Assembly: GCF_028858725.1 (NCBI RefSeq)
Contig: NC_084766.1
Coordinates: 23,662,501-23,726,500 of the forward strand
From: Colius striatus
Taxonomy: Eukaryota; Chordata; Aves; Coliiformes; Coliidae
Direction: 5' to 3'
DNA length: 64,000 bases
The position numbers and the translations under genes are program-made. Under the pieces are notes generated by a model. It was not told the origin of the DNA and did not search any database. It saw only the letters and a program-made list of their open reading frames with translations. Shown in pieces: positions 37,401 to 52,400 of the stretch. How positions within the stretch are numbered: position 1 is the stretch's first letter; every line of letters begins with the position of its first letter.

Positions 37401-40400
37401 ACCCCTAGCCAGTAATCTAGCTAACATTATTCAAAGTGACTTACTGTTATAGAGTAGTGTGATTACTGTTATATGACACATGCTGTTCTGTAAACAAGAT
37501 TAATTCACAATGTCCTTTTATTAAATTTACTGAAGTTACTTATGCAAGAATTTTGCTGACTGCATTTCAAATTTGGCTCCGTCAGTGGCTGTACATGAAC
37601 TTGGGCTTTGCATTGTTGTACAGTATTTCACTTGCACAGCAGCTGTGATGTCTATTCAAGTTCACAGAGTATCAAATCCCAATCGCTTTTTTTGCTGTGT
37701 TAGGAACTACTACACACAGCTCTTCCCTCCTATCTTTAGCTTTGGCCTTTCAAACTGTAACTGTTATTTATCACTCTTATAACGTAACTGTTATTTGTAA
37801 AATACTCCTAGATATCCATTAATGATGTTAAGAAAACACAAAGCACTATTTTTCATTTTGAAATTGATTACACAGTTCCATAATCTGGTTGCTTTTTTCT
37901 TTTAATATGGCCTACAGTACATACTGCTTTCTTAAAAAATCTGTAGAAAATAGCACCTCATTCATAACAACTCGATAAAAAATTAAGAGGTTTATGAGAT
38001 TTCATTTTAAAAGTACTACGTACCACTTGAGAAAGTGGCTTTCTTAAAGAAAATTCAAACAAGCAGGTGTGAGAAGTTTTAATCACATTAAGTTGCATAT
38101 GTTAAAATGTATAATTTAAAAAAATGGCTTTTGACTTCATACATATAAGGGAACATAAGGGAGGAAAACAGCATCTTTTACTGAAAAGAAGAGCACAGTT
38201 CATCTCATCATGCCTCTTCAGAAAGGTTTTATAAGGAAATTTAATGAAGCCTGGACTCTATGACAAAAGGCAATAAACATTAAGAAGTTTTCCTCTTTCT
38301 TGTCTGGTGAACAGGTGCTAAACTTTTGGGTAAAAGAGCAGCAAAGGATTATTCTGGGCAGGTAACATCAGGTTCAATCAACACAAGTTATAAAGGAAGG
38401 TTAAGCAGATGTCACTTTAAGTAGCAAGATACTTTGTGATCTTGAAGCCTGCCAGTATGTATTTCACTTCTACTTTTCCACGCCTTTAGAGAACTTTGAC
38501 TTTTAGCCTGAATTAATACCTGAAATTAGATCATAAAGTTTCTCTGTGTTGAATTATTAAAGCAGAAATACCCAACAACAGAATAGAGAAACTGTATTTC
38601 TGCAACTTAGAACTAGCAAAATATCCTTTAGGAATATTATAGCTTTGAAGGATGTGTATGTCTTCGTTTAAAGATCATCCTTCCAGTTGGCATGTTGACT
38701 TGAGAAACTCAGTATGCAGTGAAGAGTAACTCCAATTGCATAAAGCAGGTTTGGCAATTCTTGAGTTTTCTGAAAGTCTTTTCAAAATCTCTGGAAGCAG
38801 TCCTGCAGTTTCCTAAGATCAGCAGAAGAGTCAGTCTGTGGAAACACTTTTGACCCTTCCCTACACAGAGGAACCTCGGGTTGGGCGGTCTGCACTTTCC
38901 TGCCCACCAGGCTACCATAGATAAAGCGCAACTCAACAAGTACTAACCATGAAACCTAATTTCTTGCAGTTGTAAAGCCAGCCAGCATATTCACAGAAAT
39001 TTCCACGACTGAATAGAGGCTTTCAAATTGCATAATAAAGCTGGAGTGTCTGTTTCCAGGAATGCTGGGAACTTTTCTGCACTGGGTACCCAAGGTCCCT
39101 GGGCTCTCTCCAACTTAAATATCCAATTTACAGAGTCTTCTTCCTTCACAAGCGCTCTGCCTGACATTACATGGGAGAAGTAGTACATCTCTTGATTATC
39201 ATTCTTTAGATAATGTGTAACCTCCAAGAAAATGCTAAAAACTTTCAGCTTTTACATTAGCTGTGTCTCTGCTAGTAACATCTGGAAAAGTATGTGTGGG
39301 TTCAAGAACATGATCTAGCAGAAAATGAAAACTGTCATCCTAAGAGAAAGCAACCTACTTAGTTCCTTAAATGTACTGTACTCAGAAAGCATTGAAAGGG
39401 TGTTTTTACCTGTCTCATACACAGCTTCGGATACAGAGGTAAAGTGATCTTCTACTGTGTACTGTGCCAATCGGAGTGTGTCCAAACCTCGAACAGAATC
39501 ATTTCCTCTAGTCCAGTAGAACATGACATCATTGATGTTATAACCCCCTGTAGTGATACATAAGCCAAAAAAAGTGTTTATTTTACACAATAATTAATTT
39601 GTGTTGATATGGTTCAGCTGGTTCTTATTTGTCTGACAGTACAATTAGACATAAACAATGACAGTTTTTGGCAGAACACTGACTATTTTCAACAAATCTC
39701 CCAATGACGTGGAAAGTCTTTATAATTTAAAAGCTGACTTTTTTGGAGGTGGTCTTTTTTTATATCTTTTACTCTAGTATAGATGACATAAAGTAACAAA
39801 AGAGAATAGTATCATATGGTATTCTAAAGACAAAAATTATTAAGCTTTTAAGAAATACAGTCCATAGAAATTACAACACTGCCAGCTTTTAGGCAAAACA
39901 TTAAGTGTGCCCTTTGTTGCATCCCAGTCTGCTGTTTCTCAATGCAGTGCATTTGGTTGTCATTCCCATAGAAATGAAGGGCTGAGGAGAGCAGCAGGGC
40001 TGCTAGGTGCTGGTGCTGGGCACTGAGTTGCCCTTGGGTCACCACTTGAGATTACAGTTTGTCTTAGGAGCTAGGATGCTTCCCAAGGACACCAGTTTAG
40101 ATGCTGATGTTTCTGCAGGCTCAACATTGTGGCATGCTTCAGGGGCCCTGTGAGATTTCCTCTTAACCTTCAAGTAGCAATTAGGAGATGAGACAGGACG
40201 TGAATCATCTATCAGAAGGCAACAGAAGGCAAGTGTATTTTGCACACACTTGTCAATACACAGCACAATCACAGCTAAAATACCTCTGTAGCTTTTCCCC
40301 ATTATATTAAAAGGCAACCAATTTTCAGGCTAGTGTATATGATTAATTCAAGATTATGTTAATGTAATTTACACGTTAACAAGGAGCATCTGAACATCTT

Positions 40401-43400
40401 TTCCCTTAGCTTACTTTAGATCAATCATTCTTGTATTTGACAGACATATATTATGCAAGTTAATAGCTAAGCTTAGGGGACAGAAACATGAGCAGATGAT
40501 TATTTTTAGACTCCAGTCAATTGTAAGTAAATTACATTGTGAGACAATAATGCAATACCTTGTAAAAGGGTATATGCTGCAAAAAGAAAAAGCTCTAGAA
40601 TCACAGAAAAATACATGCATTAAAATTTTAAAAACAATATTTTAAGATAAAGTAAATAGCTTTGTTTGGCAAAAAACCCCCTCATTTCCTATAGACATTT
40701 AACGAAGAAAAAAGAATTCAGAAATTTCTTCTCGAAAAAACACTGTGCTGGTTACTAATTAAAATGATCATTTCAACCTGGAAATTCTTTCCATGACTAT
40801 TCCTTAAACAGAGATCTTGTTTTACACTGTCATTGGCAGTTTTATGAAAAGATATCATGACCAATAATCTCTGCTCACATCATCACATTTATAGCAATTA
40901 AACTGAAAACACTGCTCCACCACAAGTCTAAGCCAAAAGCACACACATGCAAGCTAAGTTCTTGATTCCCTAAAACCACATGTTGGGAAATTTCCCAGAT
41001 TTGGGAGATGAAAAATGTAAGTAATATTTCCTATAAACAAATTACTACATTGTCCTCTGTCAAAACAAAGAGGTTTTTACAAGCAGTTTTAAGCATGCCT
41101 CCAGGCAAGGATTCATTTTACTTTCCTTCAGTATAGATAAACTGCAAATATTTAAAGTTCAAAGAATCACAGAATCTAAGGGTTGGAAGGGACCTCAAAG
41201 ATCACCTAAGTCCAACCCTGACAGAGCAGGACCATCTGGAGTAGGTCACACAATAACTCGTCCAGGTGGGTTTTGGATATCTCCAGAGAAGCAGACTCAA
41301 CAACCCATTTGGGCAGCCTGTTCCAGTGCTTTATCAGCCTCAAGAAGTACCATAGAAATTCTTTATTCTTTACAAGATACAGAGTCTTTCAAGTTGTGAG
41401 ACTGGAGAAATTCTCAATTAGGTGGATGATAACAAGAGCATCTCCAGCTGGAGGTTGTTTTACTTTAATAGAATTATTTTTGCTCAAAAGTATTTTCATT
41501 ATCTGAACAATTAGTAGATATTGGTGATCCTTTCTATAAAAATTCTTTTAAAATACTAGTTCCAAAACTCTATTTGTGAATAATTTTCGTGGGGAGAGTC
41601 TTCCCAATAAGTCAGTAAAATTAAATAGCACAGTGCTTCCTCAGTGCAAAGTTATTCTTTATTCAGGAGATTAATATTTTACTAATCATAGAATATTTTA
41701 AAAGTTTATAGAGGGAGAATCCTTAATCCATTTTATTTGGCTTTTACAAGTAATCTCTACTGTTTTTACATGACATTGAGTTTTCATTCTAGCTAATTCC
41801 TCAAGCCCAAAATGTCTCATTCCTGTACTTCATTGATACAGTACAAGCAGCTAATGCCAAGAGGGTTAACTACAGGAATAATAAATTTGGGATTAAACAT
41901 TCATAATGCCTAATACAAATTAGTTTCTTTACCTTTCTGGTGCTAATTTTAATTTCCCCTGATTGTCAAGCACAAGTTAAGTGTCTTCACATGGCTCTTC
42001 ACTGAATAAATGCTAAAGGACAAGTTCAAAAGGGAAATAAAATCTCAGAGATGGGCCGAAAACATGAATATGCATTTGGCCTGAAGGCTTGGTGGTGGGG
42101 AGAAGGAAAAAGCTCTCAGCCCAGCGTGAATGGATGGTGGTGTTCCCTGCCACAGAGCAGAGAGCACAAAACCCCCAACAGCACCAGCTAACATAGCAGC
42201 CCTCCAAGTCCCCAAATGTCACATCTGCCTTATCAACAGAGACTGAGTGGCAACCCTCTACCTCTTAACAAATGCCTATATTACCTTCTGAAGTGTTCCA
42301 ATAATGAGGAGGGAGGGGGGAGGGGAACAATAGCCCTTTTGGCTGAAATGTATTTTGCTGTGTAGAACGTGTAAGTCAAATTCATGTTATTAACTGGTAA
42401 TAGCAGAACAGCATGTTGTAAAGGCCACTACGTGTGCTCTACTGTCTAAAACCATTACTTGATAATAGCATGTCATGTTTGTCTTCACATTAGTAATCAC
42501 ATAATAAAAGGCTGAACACTTTGCTTCAGCTCAAATATTTGCTATACATTTTACAATTCATTTATAAACATCAGCACTTGTGTGGATGTGTGGCTATGCT
42601 TGCATTCACAAATCTTCATTCCAGGTAATGGTATTTGCAAGCAATATTCTAAGATGATGTCATTATTCATCTATACATTGACATAGCTTATCTCATGAGG
42701 GAACAAACATCATTTCCAGCATACTCAAAAGAAACTATCACAGTTCACTGAAGAAAAAGGGCCACAGCTAAAGGCACACTCTTTCCTTTTGCCTTTAGTG
42801 TTTTTGGCTGTTTTCCTTAAACATCAATGTCATGGGAGCATTTGTGAGGACATTATTATGTTTTCCCCTTGGACAGGAGACACTTGTGTATTGTTGGAAA
42901 AGCAGATGGAATCATTCTGAAAAATGCTTATTTTTAATTATATAGGGAATTCTCCTTTTTTAAATACTGTCAAATAGATTCAAGTTCCTGTGGGACAAGT
43001 ATTTCACTCTCGAACTAGAGAAAGTATTAAATGACTCATTAGGAAATGTTGTTAATGTAAATCCATGTGCACTGACTTGCCAATATAATCTTTCAAAGGA
43101 AAATAAACCAGAGATAAATCCAAATTTCAATTCAAATAACTATCTGTTAAATAGATCTTATAAAACTGATGCTTCTAGAAGTAATTCTGTGTGAGGAAGG
43201 TTTTGGGTTTGATTCCCTTTGTAGTTCTGTCTAAAGTGAAGCTCTGCAGCAATCTTCTAATAAGCCATCACCAACAGGAGACAAAGAACACCCCTGTGTG
43301 TCCAAAATGGTGAAGAATAAAACTTGAAAAATAGTGAAAAACCTTCCAAAATATTTGTACTATGTACTGACATACATTTAAATATATATTTTCACCTTAC

Positions 43401-46400
43401 AGGACTGGATATCCTTTTACATTATATCCCATGCAAAAAATTGATAACAGTCTTATCATACAAATAATAGCAAAAAGTTAACCACAAACATGTACATTTG
43501 GGTATCTGCAAAGTGACCATGTCTACAAAGTAGTAGAGAGGACATTTTAATGAAAATCATGATGACATGGATTCATAAAATGAGAACCTATAAAGGTATA
43601 TTCAGTCTTACTCTATCAATGACATTTTTCCCAGGGCACTGGAACAGAGACAAGTAAGTCTGTCATAGAAGGGACTGTATAAATGCATCTCAGAACAGAA
43701 CTAACCTAAACAATTACCTTTTTTCAGCATGAAGACAGTAAATTGGTTAAATATGAACTTCGTGCCTTACAAATAACCCTTGTTCTGTTTTCTCTTCCCT
43801 GAAGGAATCGTGCCTCAGGGTAAAAAAACCAAAAAACATTCTATCTGGAAAAAAAATAAATAAAATTCCCAGCTGTGCTAGAAAATGTCTGCTCAAAGAA
43901 CTCCCCCTGAAGACCAACAGAATAACTGCAGGATGCCCTGCAAAACCTATGATGATCTGAGATTTTGTTCAATCTTTAACAGCACTGCAGCATTTCAGTA
44001 CTGTCATGTTATTTTCAGTGATGCCTCACATATTTATCTTTGTATACAGATGTTGTAATTCGACATTAACCGCTCACATACTGTCTTCTCAGCTCCATTG
44101 AAATTTCCAGCCTCTTTGATAATAATATCTAGTAGGCATTGAAAAAGATGAGAGATATTCTTCTAATTGCATAAAAATAATGATTAAGTGTCTTACAGCT
44201 TTCCAGTTGCAAAGTACATGTCTGCTTATCCATCGGATATTTGGTCAGATCCATGCTGCATGCAACAGTTGTGGTGATCCTTGAAAAACAACAACAAAAA
44301 ACAGTATAGCTGATTATTAATGGGATAAAACTGTTCATCAGTAAAAATAAAAATAAGCCAGGCATTCTTCTTGAACTAATTTTTACAGGCAAGTATCTAT
44401 TGCAAGGGATAAAAGAGTATTTGATGTTATTTAACGTGGAAGAATAATGGCATCCCAAACAGGAAACCGCTCCAGAATAGCTGAGGTTAGTGGCAGTCCA
44501 AAAACACCACTCTTTGCTCTCTTCTCAATTACAGTACATATTTTCCTTTTATGATATTTTGCATTCTATTTTACCTTCTTTTATATTTAACAAAATCTTT
44601 TATAAAGGACAATCTTTAATAAGCAATGCAAATTGATCGTGACAGCATGCTCTCCTCTGTGATGACTTCATTGCAAAACAACTGGAACGGCAAAATGTAA
44701 TTTCTATATTTAGTCTACATAAGAGAAAAAGGGTCTACTAAGGGAAGAAAATGAGACCTATTATTAAATTCTATATTTTAATCATACTGGTCAATAATAT
44801 ATTCACAAAACTACAAGACCATGCATATTCTACTTTTACAAACAGATCGATTTCTTAAGCATAAAATTATGAGAACCTGAAAAGTTTAAAATGTAAGTAG
44901 AAGCCAAATATAAAGACTGATGTATGGTATATACATACCGCAGAGCATACAAGACTGTTCCATTAGGGTATATTCTAATAAGACGATTCTCAACAGTGAT
45001 ATCATGAAGAAAAGACTTTTTTGAATCAACTATGAAGGTATCTGGTACCCAAAGCATTTCCACAAGCCGACCATCTAAGCTTAAACTCTTATTACCATCA
45101 AAACAAAGTCTCTCATCCGTCCATCGCTGCCTTAGAAATATGGTAGCTGTATAGTCCTGAAAGAGAAAAAACAAAGTCACCACACAGAGCAAGCCTGTAT
45201 TCTATTCTGGTTTACAAAATTAATGGGAATAGACATTGGGCACAAATAGTCTGTGACTCTCTGTCCCATTCTTAGATGCTGGCACTTCAACAACAGTTAT
45301 ACTCGCTCTCGGGACTGTCAAATTTTCCAGCACTTGACATGAGGTTGACACCATTAAGAAATATTACCTTCAGTAGATTTTGTTCTTACAGTCATCGGAA
45401 TTTTACAATAAAAGCTGATGGCCTAAGTCTGGGGCTGTAAATCAGCTGAAGTCACAGTTTTGGAAGCAGATAATCCGTCTCTGTAAATCCTTACATTTTA
45501 GAGTGATTTATACATGTGGTTGCAAACATAGTTTTGTTCACATAAACTACTAAATAATGCATTTTTAAAGCAAATTGTGGGGAAAAAAAAATCTGTAAAT
45601 TCTGATAGAATACAGAAGAAAATAAATTAGCAAAATTGAATCATCATCCTTTAGCACTATTTATCTTTTCAGCATCACAAGGGAAACAGTGGTGCCAAAT
45701 TTATCATGACTTGGATTATAGCTCTCAGCCCAACTGACCTTCAATTCAGACCTTACATTAAAATCACACTCTTTCTTAGCACCTTTTTAATGAACTTGTG
45801 GTTCTACGGTGTGTTTTTGTCAGTATGATAGGTTCATCTTAAGTTCTGATCTTACTGCTCCCTTTCTAAATACTAAACCAATACTTACTAAGAACACAGA
45901 GATTCTAACAATCAGTTTCTGTGAAAGCCTGAGTAATGAAATGATGAAGTGCTTTTACTTATAGACTTTATTTCCTTATATGTTTATTTAATTATGTTTG
46001 TACACATACATCTATACACACAAATATTTTCTAATACTGAGTAACTGATTAGTGAATTTTGCAGTACATTTCTATGTACAAGTGGAGGACCTTTACTTAA
46101 AACAGTATACTCCATTTAACACTTTGTTCAAAAATGATACAAATGTAACAAAATACAGCTGGAATTAACATGTGACAGTAACAATAAGAGAAAAGAAATG
46201 AGTTCAGCTGTGTTTAATCACAAGGAAAGGGAGTGGCTTCAAAGTTACACAAATATATCTTTAATTTTCTGAAAAGCATAGAGATTTAGACATTTCATGC
46301 AAAAAATAAATACTGCTTTACGTGCCTTGCATCAAGCTTGATATGTACTTGCAAATTTCTGTTTATATCTATGTGAAGTGTGAATTACATCTGTATTTCT

Positions 46401-49400
46401 ATACTTATTACAGTGCTCTAACCACCCTCTGTAGTAAAAAATAAAATTCCATCCCTTAACACACATTGACTGCACAAGGAGAAAAAGCCTCAAACTCGCA
46501 TTGCCAACAGCTGTGAACACAAGACATTAGCTCATCAACAAGCAAAACAAAAAATAAGATGGCAAAAGCTACAATACCATATTTATTTCTGATATTGTAT
46601 CAATGCTTGCTATATCCAGACTCATTCCAACCGACACAGGACCATCTGGAAAAAAAGAGAAAGTCAGAATCTAGTACATAGTTCTTTAAAACTCAGTGTT
46701 CAAGAGAACTGACTACAATATATTCCACAGTATGATCCATTTTTTCCCTAAATGATTAGTAGCTTTTTCAAAAAGGAAAAACTCCTCAATTTTAGATTAT
46801 AAAAGAATGTTAACAATTTCATAACCAAAATGTAACACTTCTGGACAAATAGGATCTTGGTTTCAATAAACATGCTTTATTTCCTAAATATTTCTTGTTT
46901 AATTTTTTTTTTTTCCAAAAGAAAGTGCTGGGGAAAATGTTTCACAAGGTGCAGAAGGTACAAACCCCCTGGGACGTCACATCCTTCTGTGCCGAGGTGC
47001 AGAGCAATGGAAAGAATTCTTCTAGTCGCAACATCTGGTCCATCAGATGTTCATGAACTAGAGAGTTGCACCTGGCAATATCACATGGTTAATATCCAGA
47101 TGGGATTGCCGACTGAATTTACTGCCCATTTAAGAATATATTGTCTACATTGGGTCACTGCATTATAACAGCTTGCTTTTGGCTATTAGCAGATAGCATG
47201 ATTTAAATACTTGCATTTATAAGGGAAAACTACTCATTTTAGTCTCCTTTTAATATTAATATCAGCTGAAGGTTTCTTCAGTGTGATTAAACACCTTACC
47301 TCAGGAGTTGCCATTACAATGTTAGCATGCTCAAAGCCTCGTTTCCTTATGAATGTGTGTTTTTCAGTGTTGGAAGGAAGATTACCAGCTGTGCACTTTA
47401 AAATGCAGAATTTGTGAAGATCTTTCAGGGAAACATGACATTATTCCCAGATGAGTACGTGCAGGATAATTAACAGAGGACAAGTACATAGAAATTAGTG
47501 TTAAAGTGCAACTTTCTATATAAGTGAGAAGCAGAGAATGCAGTACTGAGAAGTGCTAAATACAACTTATTGTGTCTTACTAAATAAGCAAAGTATTAAC
47601 AACAGAATGAATCTTCCCATATTTATCCACCAGGGTTTTCCCTGAACTTCCTCTGCAAAGTCTCCTGTTGACAGTGTCAAAAACAGGGCAGTAGACCAGA
47701 CAAAGTAGTCAGTTACTGTATTTCCATATGTTTGGCAGGAATTGTATGTGTAATGACAGCTTCAGAAGAAATCAACTGTTCTTCAGAAGAAATCTACTGA
47801 TCTTCAGAAGAAATCTACTGATCTTCAGAAGAAAACTGAAGTCAGTCGTCCCTGAATTAATAAAGGAAATCTCCAGAACACAGCAAAGAAATGCCAAAGC
47901 GTGTGCCTTGCTACAGCAACATGTGCACAACCTGATTAACATACATCTTCACTTTTACTGAAATATATATACAAAGACTGTTACTTTATGCACTTTACAG
48001 ATATCCTCAGTTATCCCATACAGGAAAGCAGTCAGATGAGTGGGAGATTGCACACCTAAAAATGAAGTTTAAGCATTGCAATTATCACAGTCCATTAAAC
48101 TTTCTGCTAACAAACCACATACTGGTTAAATGAATTGGCACTGTTGTGACGTATCAGCCCTTTTTCATTTCATTTAAGAAAACTTAACACAGTTCTGACA
48201 TTCAGAAGTATCTCAAAAGGGATGTTGTTTTTTGAAGAGCACCTCATCCTTAAAGCAATACTAGAAAAAATGCCATGCAACTCTAAGAGAATTCGGAGGA
48301 GAAGTATTACTAGACTAGATTATTATAGTTTCATGAAAAACTGTTTTTTCTGCTTGATTTCCAGTTTTGCTTTAGAGTATTATGGGACTTCTAGATCAAC
48401 TGATATGGTACACATTTTTTTTCCACTGCATTTAACTTCCCACCACAGTACATGTTTCTTGACAGATGTACATTATGTGTGGAGATTGGACAGATTAAGA
48501 GAGGCCTTCTGACAGATTTCAACTCTAATTGTTGATACAAAGACACCAGAAGACAAATCCATTTCTAGCAGGAATCAACTTCAATCCTATTTCTTCGCAT
48601 CAGTGGTCTTTAGACAGTGATGTGGCTTAGCTGGTACCCTTGTGGACAAAAGTTAGTGGGGATCACAATAATAACAGCTTGTTAAATCATTTGTCAAAGA
48701 AACATATTTTAATACAGCCAAATGCAAGCAATTAATGTGGGACGAATAATGCAGGCAGTGTGTACAGGATGGGAAATGATCTTGGCAAGCAGGGCCTTTC
48801 AGAAGGATTTAGAGGTTGTCACAGATAATTATTTCAACGTGATCCTTCCATATTATGCTTTGGCAAAGCAGTATTGCAATGGGGAGCAATATACAGAATT
48901 AAGTTATCTTGCAATCTAGACTATATTGGCAAGACTGTTATGAGATTACGTTGACAAGAAAGGTCTTCCACACTTAAAAAATGCGCAGACAGAATTCAAT
49001 TGAGAAGGAGAAACATTCCAGAAGATAAAATACTCTGGAAGCTTAATATCAAAGTCTGTAACATGAAAAACAGGTAACTAGCATTTACTCAGCTCCTCAA
49101 AGAGAAGACAGGGAAGTGACCTGCCCAGTGTCAGTAAGCACACAGAAAAGATACCCAGTTTTAAGTTGTACACTTTCTCCTACAAAGCAAAGCAAGATCT
49201 CAGTTTATGGAAACTAGAGACAACATTTAGGGGTAAGAAGAGTGAACATGCAATGATAGTCTCATAGCATCTCTCATTTCCCCAGGAAAGGATGGGAAAT
49301 CTCCACTACCACCTGTATGCTGAAGTTTGCAGTTTTGCATCAAGTCATTGATTTATTAAATCATAATTTTAAGGATTCAGTACTGATTATTTTTTTCCAA

Positions 49401-52400
49401 TATACAACTGGCTATACATATTCTGGACTTTCTGCCTTTCTCTGAAGGCTAGGACATTGGTTAACTGGTACATAAAATAGCCTTTAGATGATGCTTTATT
49501 TGGTATTTGTCTCATGTACCCTCTGAACTTGTCTCACTAAATCAAAGGGTCTTAGACACAGCTAACATTCTGATATCTCCTGGTCTCTTTTGGGGGTAAA
49601 CTGTCAACTTCTGAGGACTAAAACGCCTTCATTTACAAACAATATTTGAGAAACAAAAATATGACAACTGGTCTTACAGAGAAGGTTGGACTTAAAGACT
49701 TCATTTGCCTTCCTTAATTTAAACCTTAAGATCATGAAATACATTACTCCTTACAAAGCTAAGGAAAATAATCTTTTAAATGTCATTTAGAATGACTGAT
49801 TTAAGCATGACACTTTTCTGTGCCACTTGAAAGCAGCTTCCATATTCAAATATACTTAACCGTGACCTTTTCCTAGTCTCTCTCTTTTTAATTAGAACAC
49901 TTAAATTATCACATTCAATCACAGAACAAAATCTATTTGTATAAAATTATTTACAAGATTTTATGCATCCCTTAACAACTCTATGAACCTGATAAAATAC
50001 TCACTGAAGTCAGCAGGAATAGCTCATTAATTCAGAGAGGTTTGACATAGCACCTAAAATCATAAAACTGGTCTACACAGTTTCAGCAGAAAACCTGATG
50101 TTGAAATCAGCTTGTATTGCTGAGATAAAGTGTCAGGGTTATGTAGCACATTTGAGGGAAATAACTGTGCATTTTTAAATCCCTCATGTCAGCTTTTCTA
50201 CAGAAGACTTCTAAACCTATCTAAAAGTCTAGCATGGCTATCATTGCGTTAAGCAGTACTATTTATTAACACTAGTATAGGAGGATTTCATATTCCAGTC
50301 CCAAGAATTAGGTAATTTTTTATTTTGGTTTTCCTGTCTTTAGGAAAAGTAACCTTCATTTTATGATCATTTGTTTATACCTAATGCTTTCTTTTCAGGA
50401 CTGAAAAACAGTTTTGCTAAATATTGAGAATTTCAATGTCATGGGTTTTGTAAGAGTAAGATTGTATCTTGGCAGCAAGCATCACTTCAAAAATACTCAT
50501 TTCCTGCCCAAAGAAAAATTTCAAGGACAAATAACTTTGAAATTACTTTGAAGTATGTTATTCTCAAATTCAAGCTAACCTCTGGACCTCTCACATTTGA
50601 TAAAAATCACATTTCACTGCTCCATTATGACGTGCTAACATTAAGCTCAAAGCACTGTAGATGCCAACAAATAACACCTTCTAGTTTTATGACAAATATC
50701 TTCAAGCATATTTATGAGCATATATCTGACCACAAAAATAAACAGAAAAGCAAAGCAATCACCAAAGAAAAAAACCAAAAATAAACAAAACACAGGGGTC
50801 AGGGGCCAAGTGTCTTAAAGAGGTTCACCTTAGGATATTATTTTTTGATATTTCTGTGTATGAGGAGTAACTGAGTCACTGCATGGTGCTTAGCTGCTGG
50901 CAAAGGTTAAACCAGAACACTCAAAACTACCAACCTTGCATTTATGGCATCATTAAAATGTATTTTTCAGAGTCTCATCCCATTCCTTCAGCAGTAGAGA
51001 TAACATACATCCATCAAACATTTGAGACACAGCATCTGCATGTCTTAGTTATGGCAAACATTTGCAGCAATTCTGGCACTGTCTGTAAGTGCCAGACTGA
51101 CTATACGCATGACATAGAATCTTATAAAGGGCTGAGTAAAGATCATCTCGTTTCAAGCCCTCTGCTGTGAGCAGTAACATGTTCCTCTAGACCAGGTTGC
51201 TCGATATTCCATCCAACCTGGCCTTAAGCACTTCCAGGGATGGAGCAGCCACAGTCTCTCTGGGCAACCTGTTCCAGTGCCTCACCATCCTCATAGTGAA
51301 AAAGTTCTTTGCAATATCTAATCTAAATGTACCCTCTTTCAGTTTGAAGTCACTCCCCTTTCTAACAAGTCCCTCCTCAGCTTTCTTGTATACCCCTTTA
51401 AGTATTGGAAGGCTGCTATAAGGTCTCCCTGGGGCTTTCTCTCCTCCAGTCTGAACAACCCCAACTCTCAGTCTGTCTTTGTAGGAGAGGTGCTCCAGCC
51501 CCCATCATCTTCACAGCCTCCTCTGGACCTGCTCCAACAGGTTGATGTTCTCCTTGTGTTGGGGGCCCCAGAGCCGAACACAGTGCTGCAGCTGGGGTCT
51601 CATGAATGCAGAGTAGAGGGGGAGAATCACCTCCTCTGACTGCTGGCCACACTTCTTTTGATACAGTCTGGGATACAGTTGGCTTTCTAAGCTGCAAGCC
51701 CACATAGAGTTCATTTGTGCTTGAGCTCCTCAAGGGTTTCTAGCCAAACATGGAACGTGTTTAGCAGCCCTCTGAAGAAAATCCCCAGGCAGAAAAAGAG
51801 ATAGAGCCTGTTGTATTACAACAGGCAAGGAAAAAAAAATGGCTCACATTAGAAAAGGGGGATTCATAACTCAAAAGTGCTTTACTGTTGGTCTTAACTA
51901 CTACCACAGGAATTTGCAATGAAATTCTGTATGCTGTCTACTAAAGCATATCCATCATGACGGTGCCAATGTATGTCTAGTACTAGGATGAAGTAAAAAA
52001 TTAAATAGTCACTGAACACATAGTTCTTTTCCATTATGCATCATCTCCAATGAGAAGGGGTTAATTTATTTATTAGCATTACTTTTATTTTGCAGAAAAC
52101 CTTCTTAGACCATACAAATACTTTACAGCAGTTGTGCCAGCATTTGAGACAATTATAACACAACCAAACTGATGAAATAGGTTTAGGAGAAAGAGAAAAC
52201 TAAAATACAGATTTATCTTAACATTTTATGAAATGGATTCATAAATTGCACAAGATGTGGAATGCCCTTATTGAACAGTCTGATAGTCTCACCTGGCATT
52301 TGGATAACAAGTAGTAACAGTAGGATCTGAGAAACTCCTCAGTTAATCATTTTTTAAGCACAATATAAAGAGATATAAAACAGCTGAAATCTCTAATGTT

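Larger units (their letters stand above)
29645..39409 (-). other. GABRP intron 6 (9765 nt)
   Basis: The largest intron. It holds a CR1 relic and CR1 3' end (30960-31408), a perfect palindrome (32763-32788), a microsatellite (33604-33629), an LTR-like segment (35471-36011) and an ancient CR1 (36340-37095). The rest is unrecognised. Confidence 0.8.

Noticed and set aside
44836..45192. 118-codon minus ORF read as a stand-alone protein
   Set aside because: Only 44939-45156 is exon. The residues outside come from flanking intron sequence beyond clear splice sites.
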